Source: Hyphomicrobiales bacterium | GTDB taxonomy: Bacteria > Pseudomonadota > Alphaproteobacteria > Rhizobiales > Rhizobiaceae | Reading direction: 5' to 3' | NCBI GenBank assembly: GCA_900469625.1 | Contig: UBXV01000005.1 | Coordinates: 169,844-233,843, forward strand | Length of the DNA: 64,000 nucleotides | In this document: in pieces, positions 10,567 through 16,327 of the stretch | Layout of the letters: every line of letters begins with the position of its first letter | Numbering within the stretch: the stretch's first letter is position 1 | Program-made: the position numbers and the translations under genes | The notes under the pieces: generated by a model | What the model saw: only the letters and a program-made list of their open reading frames with translations | What the model was told of the DNA's origin: nothing | The model's database searches: none

Positions 10567-10926
10567 ATGCGCCTCAAATCCCATATCTTCGTCTCCGCTC
10601 TTGTGCGCCGTGCCTTCGCGCTCGGGGGCTACGCGGCCGTCCTGCGCAAGGGGGCCGAGGATGCCGGTGCGATCTTCATCCGCCAGCGCGCGCGCATTGG
10701 GACCGAGATGCTGTTTGCGCCGGCACCGCAGAATTTTTTTGCCGACGACGCCGATGGTGGCCGCAAGTTCGAGACCCGTTTGAAGGATAGCGATGGCGAT
10801 GCGGTGGAGGATGCGCTTGCCCGCGAGATCCGGTTCGATCCGGATTGCTGGATCGTCGAGATCGAGCTGGACGATCGCTCCGACCTGTTCGACGTCGTGC
10901 CGGACGAGGCGAAAGGCCGCTCTTGA
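10567..10926 (+). CDS. DUF1491 family protein
   Basis: A 119-residue cytoplasmic protein of the DUF1491 family, recognised by the start RLKSHIFVSALVRRAF, the central FIRQRARIG and the C-terminal FDPDCWIVEIELDD. It has no assigned function in any organism that I know of. I used the ATG at 10567, which matches the family start; the frame is open further upstream to about 10480. Ribosome-binding site is weak. It lies 121 bases after the peptidoglycan-binding gene on the same strand and just before the MerR gene promoter. Confidence 0.8.
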   Translation: MRLKSHIFVSALVRRAFALGGYAAVLRKGAEDAGAIFIRQRARIGTEMLFAPAPQNFFADDADGGRKFETRLKDSDGDAVEDALAREIRFDPDCWIVEIELDDRSDLFDVVPDEAKGRS

Positions 10927-10944
10927 AACATCCGTGAGAGCTGC

Positions 10945-10975
10945 TTGACTCTCCACCTGGTGGAGGCCGTAGGAC
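10945..10975 (+). promoter_or_regulatory. MerR-type promoter/operator of the adjacent merR-family gene
   Basis: A -35 element TTGACT (10945-10950) and a -10-like TAGGAC (10970-10975) are separated by 19 bases, the overlong spacing typical of MerR-regulated promoters. The spacer holds a perfect palindrome CTCCACC-T-GGTGGAG (10951-10965). The -10 ends only 7 bases before the ATG at 10983, so the transcript would be leaderless or nearly so. Autoregulation by the following MerR protein is the natural reading. Confidence 0.8.
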
Positions 10976-10982
10976 GCTTGTC

Positions 10983-11906
10983 ATGGATGATCAGATCTAC
11001 TCAATCGGCGAACTATCGCAGCTTTGCGGCATCTCCGTCAGGCGCCTTCGCTTCTACTCGGACAAGGGCTTGCTGCCGCCATCGGCGCGGACCGAGAGCG
11101 GCTACCGGATGTATTCCGGCGCCGACCTTGCACGGCTCGACCTCGTCCTGGCCTTGCGCGACGCCGGTGTCAGCCTCGAACAGATCCGCAAGGTTCTGGG
11201 CAAGCGGGAAAGTCTGGCAGAAACCCTGGCGCTTCGGCTTAAGACGATCGAGGCCGAAATCAGGACCAAGCGCCGGATCGCTGCCGCCCTGCGCGCCACG
11301 CTGGCCATCCATGATCCGACACCCAACGATCTCAGGAGGTTATGGACCGTGACCCGACTTTCGCAGACTGAATTCCGCGCCGCCGTCGAACGCTTTTATG
11401 ATGAGGTGACGGGTGATGCCGGTATGGATCCCGCCTGGAAGAAGCAGATGGTCGACGCCGGCACGCCTGATCTGCCCAACGATCCGACGGCCGAGCAGCT
11501 CGATGCCTGGAGCGAGCTGATGGGCATCTTGTCAGACACGGACTATGTGACGGCGATGCGCGCCGACATGGCGGCCATGTGGAACGGCGATTTTGATCCC
11601 GTCGCCTATGCTGAAGCGTCGGACGCCGTCTTTGCGCGCGTGCGCGCCGCACTTGCCGAGGGGCTGGAGCCGAACTCGGCGATCGGCAAGGAAATCGCCG
11701 AGGATTGGCTGGACCGATCGGCACGGGCGATGAAGAAGGAACCGGACCGTGCCTTCCTCGACTGGCAATTGAACGCGTATCGAAAGCATCACGCGCGCTC
11801 GGCGCGCTATCAAGAACTGATGGCGATCCTCCAGGGCGAGAAAGCGCCGCATCCGGCCGGACGCGAATGGAACTGGATCGTCGATGCGATGAGGCAACGT
11901 CTCTGA
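10983..11906 (+). CDS. MerR-family regulator with helical C-terminal sensor domain
   Basis: A 307-residue regulator. Residues 5-75 are a MerR winged helix-turn-helix (IYSIGELSQLCGISVRRLRFY, then GYRMYSGADLARL and DAGVSLEQI), followed by a dimerisation helix to about 118. The remaining 185 residues are a mostly helical domain that may bind an effector, similar in architecture to TipA-like proteins, but I cannot assign the ligand; there is no metal-binding cysteine cluster of the CueR/MerR type. It is expressed from its own 19-bp-spaced promoter at 10945-10975, probably as a leaderless message. No obvious target gene lies next to it on the same strand, so it may act on distant genes or only on itself. 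Confidence 0.85.
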   Translation: MDDQIYSIGELSQLCGISVRRLRFYSDKGLLPPSARTESGYRMYSGADLARLDLVLALRDAGVSLEQIRKVLGKRESLAETLALRLKTIEAEIRTKRRIAAALRATLAIHDPTPNDLRRLWTVTRLSQTEFRAAVERFYDEVTGDAGMDPAWKKQMVDAGTPDLPNDPTAEQLDAWSELMGILSDTDYVTAMRADMAAMWNGDFDPVAYAEASDAVFARVRAALAEGLEPNSAIGKEIAEDWLDRSARAMKKEPDRAFLDWQLNAYRKHHARSARYQELMAILQGEKAPHPAGREWNWIVDAMRQRL

Positions 11907-11939
11907 GGGGACTGGGCGCTGGCCCTGTCAGCGGTCGAT

Positions 11940-12989
11940 CTACCGGCGGCCGAACACCCGGTGTGTCTTAAAGCCACCAAGGGCGCCCGCGACCTTGCGT
12001 GCTGCCGGTTGCCGCGCATCATTGGCATGATCATCGGCAAGATAGGCCTGATGGCGCGGTGCCGGCCCTTCGTCCCGTTCCTCTGATTGCAGCCAGCTGT
12101 CGAGTTTCTCGCGGCTTGACGTCGGATCCATGGAGCCTGTCAGGGCTTCGGCACGCGTGGTGCCGCCGATGCGCTCGGCGAGGTGTGGGTAAAGCGATTG
12201 CAGCACGAAGGTCAGGTCGTCGCCTGGCAGCGACAGGGCGATCAGGCTCGTGGCCAGCTGCTGGCCGGAGACGTCCAGAAGAATGCGCTCGACCAATGGG
12301 CCGCGGGCATCAAGAGCGGTCGCCAGCGCCCGAGCGAAAAGAATGATTTCGCCGCTGCGCGCAAAGCGAACCAGGAGCGCACCATGGGTGGAGCTGATCG
12401 GCACGATCGTTGATGCGGCTTGAGCGGCCTCCGACGAGCCGGCGCGGGCGAGCGCCTTGATTTCGGCGCGCAGCGTCTCCTCGCGCGCGGTTCGTTCAGC
12501 GTCGGGTGCGGGCGCTGGCGGGAGAGAGGGCTCGTTGACCTCGCGCTGACGCAACTCCGGGCGGGCGGAAAGCCCGGCCGGATTGTGGTGTTCGACCAAT
12601 GCGTCGATCACGGAGGGGGAAAGAGTGGTGCGGCGCGCGATCGCGCCTGCATGGGCAGCACTCTGCTGGCGGATAACGGCAATCAGCGTTCGGTCCGACA
12701 CCGCCTGCGAGCGGGTGAGGAAAATAGCGGCGATCGAGATTGGCATGCTGCCGATCAAGGCGGCGACCGGCTCGGGAACATGCGGGCACTGTGACAGGGC
12801 GGCGGCGGCCTGGCGGCGCGCTTCGCTGCTGGAGCCGAGGAACAGGGGCTCGAACAATTCGGAAAACTGTTTCATGTCGGATTTGCGCGGGATCCGCAGG
12901 CTTTCGAAACCGCTGACGGTTGCCATCAGGACCACGTCCTTCAGGCGGCCCGTTTGCGGCCTTTCCAACTCACGAAACCGATCCGTCAC
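11940..12989 (-). CDS. DUF2336 domain protein
   Basis: A 349-residue protein of the DUF2336 family, known only from alphaproteobacteria. It begins with the usual VTDRFRELERPQTGRLKDVVL from a GTG at 12989 with AAGGA at good spacing; a longer reading to 13046 has no such site. The N-terminal 180 residues are helical, HEAT-like repeats (ARRQAAAALSQCPHVPEPVAALIG). The C-terminal part is charged and rich in Ala and Asp. No catalytic motif, signal peptide or membrane helix. Function is unknown. A CtrA-like box lies about 80 bases upstream (13071-13086). It is convergent with the merR gene, 33 bases apart. Confidence 0.82.
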   Translation of the reverse strand: MTDRFRELERPQTGRLKDVVLMATVSGFESLRIPRKSDMKQFSELFEPLFLGSSSEARRQAAAALSQCPHVPEPVAALIGSMPISIAAIFLTRSQAVSDRTLIAVIRQQSAAHAGAIARRTTLSPSVIDALVEHHNPAGLSARPELRQREVNEPSLPPAPAPDAERTAREETLRAEIKALARAGSSEAAQAASTIVPISSTHGALLVRFARSGEIILFARALATALDARGPLVERILLDVSGQQLATSLIALSLPGDDLTFVLQSLYPHLAERIGGTTRAEALTGSMDPTSSREKLDSWLQSEERDEGPAPRHQAYLADDHANDARQPAARKVAGALGGFKTHRVFGRR

Positions 12990-13307
12990 GATAAATCCTT
13001 GCACGCAAAACATGATTGCCATCGCCGGCGACCCGGAACGGCACACGTCACTAAAAATAAAAGAAAAGCGTTAGCGCACTGTTAACTATGGACGTTGGGG
13101 CTTTATTCAGGCTTGCGGCGCCGACAAGTTCATCCATTTTGTGCCGTTTCGGTCCCAATGGGCCGCTTGCTGTGGGCATGGCCCGATGCAGCCTTAAAAA
13201 ATCCACAAGCGGCTTTAAGTGATCGCGGTGACGGTGAAGGGCTCCGGACGCCCGCCGACGCAAGAAGGCTTGTTGAAGAGGGGCCTTCCGATGGGAGACA
13301 GCTTATT
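12990..13307. other. divergent intergenic region with CtrA-like site
   Basis: A 318-base region between two divergent genes. It holds the CtrA-like box at 13071-13086 near the DUF2336 start and a purine-rich ribosome-binding site near 13293 for the SH3b gene. No small gene was found. Confidence 0.45.
13071..13086. promoter_or_regulatory. CtrA-like binding site (one mismatch)
   Basis: TTAG-N7-TTAAC with the 11-base half-site phasing of the CtrA consensus TTAA-N7-TTAA. One mismatch in the first half-site. It lies 82 bases upstream of the DUF2336 GTG. The consensus is established for Caulobacter and rhizobia; occupancy here is inference. Confidence 0.45.
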
Positions 13308-14021
13308 GTGAAGAAAGTCATGTTGCGCGCGATGACCATATGCGCGCTTTTTCTGGCGCCGGCGATTGCCGAGGCGGCGGAAGGATTTGCAACCGCCAAC
13401 GTCAATATGCGGTCCGGGCCGAGTACGCGTTATCCGGCGGTGTCGATGATCCCTGCGGGTGAATCCGTCGAAATCCACGGCTGCCTTGCGGATCTGCCCT
13501 GGTGCGACGTCTCCTTCTATGGCGGCCGAGGATGGGTCGCGGGACGCTATGTGCAGGCGAATTACCGTCGCAACCGGGTCTATGTCGAGCCGCAATACTA
13601 CCGGCCGCTCGGCATCCCGACGGTGGTCTTCCAGTTCGATCGCTACTGGGACCGCAACTATCGTGGCCGTGACTTCTATCGCGACCGCGACCGTTGGCGC
13701 CGCGGGCCGGACTGGGTCGACGACACCCGCCGGCCGCGGGACTGGGAGCGCCAGCGCGACCGGGATCGCCGCGAATGGGAGCGCGATCGCGCCCGCCAGG
13801 AGCGTGAGTGGACGCGCGATCAGCGTGAGCGGGATCGCGACCGGCAGAACTGGGAGCGCAACCGTCGCGACGGGGAGCGCTGGGATGATCGTGACGGTGA
13901 TTATGGCCGTCGCCCCGGCGACGACAATCGCGGTGACTGGGACCGCCGCCGCGAGCGGGACGGCGCACGGCAGGATCCGGTGATCCGGTGCCAGGCGATG
14001 GACCCATCCTGCGTGGAATGA
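13308..14021 (+). CDS. exported SH3b-domain protein with Arg/Asp-rich tail
   Basis: A 237-residue protein. A signal peptide (VKKVMLRAMTICALFLAPA to about 24) is followed by a bacterial SH3 domain (about 27-85: ATANVNMRSGPSTRYPAV, then GWVAGRYVQ), normally a peptidoglycan-binding module. After a YVEPQYYRP linker the last 110 residues are extremely rich in Arg, Asp, Trp and Glu (repeats such as WERDRARQEREW), with no alignable family. I chose the GTG at 13308, with GGGAG upstream; an ATG at 13320 is possible. It acts in the periplasm if exported. Followed by a strong terminator, so it is monocistronic. Confidence 0.82.
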   Translation: MKKVMLRAMTICALFLAPAIAEAAEGFATANVNMRSGPSTRYPAVSMIPAGESVEIHGCLADLPWCDVSFYGGRGWVAGRYVQANYRRNRVYVEPQYYRPLGIPTVVFQFDRYWDRNYRGRDFYRDRDRWRRGPDWVDDTRRPRDWERQRDRDRREWERDRARQEREWTRDQRERDRDRQNWERNRRDGERWDDRDGDYGRRPGDDNRGDWDRRRERDGARQDPVIRCQAMDPSCVE

Positions 14022-14045
14022 GGCGGTCACATCCTGACCTTTCTG

Positions 14046-14072
14046 ACGGGCGGCGCGAGCCGCCCGTTTTTG
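14046..14072 (+). terminator. Rho-independent terminator of the SH3b gene
   Basis: Perfect 9-bp stem ACGGGCGGC/GCCGCCCGT (14046-14054 with 14059-14067), GCGA tetraloop, then a run of five T. It lies 25 bases after the SH3b stop. Confidence 0.92.
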
Positions 14073-14102
14073 TTCGTGCCGCCGCTTTCGACAGGCCGCC
14101 TC

Positions 14103-14127
14103 GGAACCAATGCGGCCCCAAAGCGTT
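14103..14127 (+). promoter_or_regulatory. EcfG (RpoE2) general stress response promoter
   Basis: GGAAC (14103-14107), a 16-base spacer, and CGTT (14124-14127) match the EcfG-type consensus GGAAC-N16/17-CGTT without a mismatch. Transcription would start about 14133, leaving a leader of roughly 20 bases with AAGGAG before the ATG at 14156. It sits directly after the SH3b terminator. Confidence 0.78.
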
Positions 14128-14155
14128 GAGACCGGGCAAGAGAAGGAGCGTTGCA

Positions 14156-14440
14156 ATGGTTGAAAAGAAACTGCAGGCAGTCCGTGACACGGTCGAGGGC
14201 GAAGTCGAAGCGTCGGCAGCGCGGATCGAACTGGAGGCGCAGATCGCCGAACTGCGCGCAGAGATTGCTCGGCTGACCGATAGCGTGTCGGCAATCGGTA
14301 GCGGTGCCAGGGCTGTTGTTCAGAGCGAGGCGGAGGTGATGGCGGAGAGGGTGCGTGAGCGCGTCCGCGAAGAGCCGATTTCAACGCTTCTGGTGGTTGC
14401 CGGCGCTTCCTTCCTTTTCGGTCTGCTGTCCAGGCGTTGA
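14156..14440 (+). CDS. small YqjD/ElaB-like membrane-tail protein (DUF883-like)
   Basis: A 94-residue protein: a long amphipathic helix with coiled-coil character (residues 5-70, IELEAQIAELRAEIARLTDSV), the RVREEPISTLLVVAGASFLFG segment typical of the DUF883 group, and a single C-terminal membrane helix ending LLSRR. In E. coli the related YqjD and ElaB are RpoS-induced inner-membrane proteins that associate with ribosomes in stationary phase. Here the gene has a consensus EcfG promoter (14103-14127), the alphaproteobacterial counterpart of stress control, which fits that role. Start ATG at 14156 with AAGGAG upstream. Confidence 0.82.
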   Translation: MVEKKLQAVRDTVEGEVEASAARIELEAQIAELRAEIARLTDSVSAIGSGARAVVQSEAEVMAERVRERVREEPISTLLVVAGASFLFGLLSRR

Positions 14441-14753
14441 GGCACCGTCCGTACCGCCAAAGCTGTTACCCCGGATACAGTGTTTCGTTTTTCCGGGGGA
14501 CATACTGCAACCAGGTTAGGGGCATGGATGTGGCGTTAACCATCTATTAACCAGCCTATGGCTCAATCGAACCGGACCGTCTATGATTGGTCTGTACCAC
14601 TTGAGCAGCAGCAACCTCCGGGCGACCGGAAGAAGGAGAAGACGAGAAAAGCGCGCCTGTCCGGGCAAGCCCGGAAAAATGCGCTGGCCCCCGAAAGGGC
14701 AGGGTGAAATCTGTACGGTAGTTCATCCGTCTCAAGCCTTTATGGAGACGAGC
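14441..14753. other. intergenic region with consensus CtrA box
   Basis: A 313-base region with the perfect CtrA-type site at 14536-14552. Open frames exist on both strands (one on the minus strand covers 14556-15176) but their proteins look random and lack ribosome-binding sites, so I do not call a gene. Confidence 0.45.
14536..14552 (+). promoter_or_regulatory. consensus CtrA binding site
   Basis: TTAA (14536-14539), seven bases, then TTAACC (14547-14552): an exact match to the CtrA consensus TTAA-N7-TTAAC. It lies about 200 bases upstream of the small gene at 14754. CtrA is the master cell-cycle regulator whose phosphorylation is set by DivJ and PleC, both with homologues in this window. 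Confidence 0.65.
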
Positions 14754-14927
14754 ATGGCAGACGTGATCAGAATGGAGGACCGCAAGGTCCAGATACCTCC
14801 ACGCAGGCCTCCGGCCATATCGGGCGGAGCGAAAGTGCTTCTCTTTACCGGAATTCGCTATGAGCGTCTCGATGGCCGCGATCCGCAGCCGACAGCGCCT
14901 GACGGACGCCGAATCAAGAAGCAGTAA
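14754..14927 (+). CDS. small rhizobial protein of unknown function (57 aa)
   Basis: A 57-residue protein, MADVIRMEDRKVQIPPRRPP, then ISGGAKVLLFTGIRYERLDG and a basic end. The GGAKVLLFTGIRYER core resembles short proteins I have seen in other rhizobia, but no function is known to me. I chose the ATG at 14754 because GGAG lies 7 bases upstream; an ATG at 14742 is in frame. It is preceded by the consensus CtrA site about 200 bases upstream. No signal peptide or membrane helix; the hydrophobic core is one short beta strand. Confidence 0.6.
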   Translation: MADVIRMEDRKVQIPPRRPPAISGGAKVLLFTGIRYERLDGRDPQPTAPDGRRIKKQ

Positions 14928-15081
14928 AGGCGTTCCCATTGCCGTGTGCCGGCCACTTTTGGCGCGGGTTAGCTCGTGCGCTCTGCGCTCCGCATCAGCG
15001 GTCGCATTCATTTTTCCACGATCTTTTGGCAGATACGGCGATGCTCGATGCTCGCCAGTCCCGCGACGGGATGGCGTCAGC

Positions 15082-15627
15082 CTAGCGACGGAACGGCTCG
15101 CAGCTCGATTCCGCCAGAAAATTGCGGACCTGATCCTCGAAGCTGTCAAGCGGCGCCATCGCGCGCAGCACCGCATAGCCGTCCTCTTCCTTCATCTCCA
15201 CCATGATCGATTGCGCCAGGGCTTCAGGCGGCGTCTTGCGCAGTTCCACCAGCTGGATCGGCGTCGCGACCACGAGGTCGAGCCGACCATTGACGGCGGT
15301 GTGGTCGTTCATGCTGAAGACTTCGTTGGAGCCGCTATCGAACACCGAAAGCGACCAGAAGGGCACGGAGCCGCTGGCGAGGAAGCGCGCCGGTCCGTCG
15401 GCGATCGAAAAGCTGCAGACGGCGGTGCGCAGATACGGGTCGTCATTGCTGAGACCGGTCGGCCCTGGCGTGCTCGTCAACGAGAAGAAGCTGTCCATCT
15501 CGAGAAGGCCGAGAACCCGCGTATAGGCATCGCGACCGGTGAACTGCGGCAACACCAGCACGATGATGATGTGCAGGAGGGCCGCACCGACGAGGCCGAG
15601 CAGGGACGCGAACAGGACACTACGCAT
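15082..15627 (-). CDS. DUF1254-like membrane-anchored protein
   Basis: A 181-residue protein with an N-terminal membrane helix (RSVLFASLLGLVGAALLHIIIVLVL) and a soluble domain similar to the DUF1254 half of DUF1254/DUF1214 proteins (FFSLTSTPGPTGLSNDDPYLRTAVCSF). The ATG at 15627 overlaps the upstream DUF1214 gene stop by 8 bases, so the two are translationally linked. In many bacteria both domains are in one polypeptide; here they are separate membrane-anchored proteins. Function is unknown. Likely located on the periplasmic side of the inner membrane. Confidence 0.75.
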   Translation of the reverse strand: MRSVLFASLLGLVGAALLHIIIVLVLPQFTGRDAYTRVLGLLEMDSFFSLTSTPGPTGLSNDDPYLRTAVCSFSIADGPARFLASGSVPFWSLSVFDSGSNEVFSMNDHTAVNGRLDLVVATPIQLVELRKTPPEALAQSIMVEMKEEDGYAVLRAMAPLDSFEDQVRNFLAESSCEPFRR

Positions 15628-16207
15628 CGCCGCATCCCGTCTTGACCACCTTCGGCATGGCAAGATCGATCAGGCCGGACGAACCTGCCGTCGGTGTGTC
15701 GAGCAGTGTCAGCACCAGCCGGAAGGTGCCGGAATGCCGCAGTGCCAGCCAGTTATCAGGTTGGGCATTCGGCGAAACGTGGATGGTGAAGGAGCTGTCC
15801 TCGGCACGCAGCACGGTCCAGGAGTTGAGCGCCGAGGGCAGATCCGAGCCGGGGCGCAGCGGCACGCCGTCGGCATTGACCGCATAAAGGGTCCAGAACC
15901 GCGCCTGCGGCGTCAGCCCGGAAACATCGTAGGAGCAGGTGGCCGATAGCTTTTCGCCCCTGTCGTCCACCTGGGCCGCGAACATCAGCCCCTCGGCGCC
16001 GCCGTAAAGGAGTTCGCCGGCCCGCGCGCGGTGCGCCTTGGCGTAAGGATCGGCATTCTCGGTTTGCGCCTCAGGGAAGGCGACCCACGAACCGATCGAG
16101 ATCGCGCCGAAGCCGACCGTCGCCTTCAGGGCCCAGACGGCCGAAGCGATGCCGCCGCCGAAGGCGATGGCAAGGGCAAGGGCGACGAGGAGGGGAATTC
16201 GGAACAA
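15620..16207 (-). CDS. DUF1214-like membrane-anchored protein
   Basis: A 195-residue protein: N-terminal signal or anchor (FRIPLLVALALAIAFGGGIASAVWAL), then a DUF1214-type domain (FWTLYAVNADGVPLRPGSDLPSALNSW; FTIHVSPNAQPDNWLALRHSGTFRLVLTLLDT). The stretch NWLALRHSGTFRLVLTLL corresponds to the conserved end of DUF1214. It is the first gene of a pair with the DUF1254-like gene, overlapping by 8 bases. It lies 120 bases downstream of the PBP gene in the same direction, so it may be read from the same transcript. No function is known. Confidence 0.78.
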   Translation of the reverse strand: MFRIPLLVALALAIAFGGGIASAVWALKATVGFGAISIGSWVAFPEAQTENADPYAKAHRARAGELLYGGAEGLMFAAQVDDRGEKLSATCSYDVSGLTPQARFWTLYAVNADGVPLRPGSDLPSALNSWTVLRAEDSSFTIHVSPNAQPDNWLALRHSGTFRLVLTLLDTPTAGSSGLIDLAMPKVVKTGCGDA

Positions 16208-16327
16208 GGGCGGCTCTATCGAATACGGTTATGCGCCGGCGCGACGGCGAGCGTGGCCCATGTCTCGCCCAAACGGACGCGCGACGCAACGGCGTTCATT
16301 GCGCCGGCATTGCGGAGACCTGCCCGT

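Noticed and set aside
14556-15176. Minus-strand open frame of about 200 codons
   Set aside because: Random composition, covers a CtrA box and overlaps the small 57-aa gene and the end of the DUF1254 gene; no ribosome-binding site.
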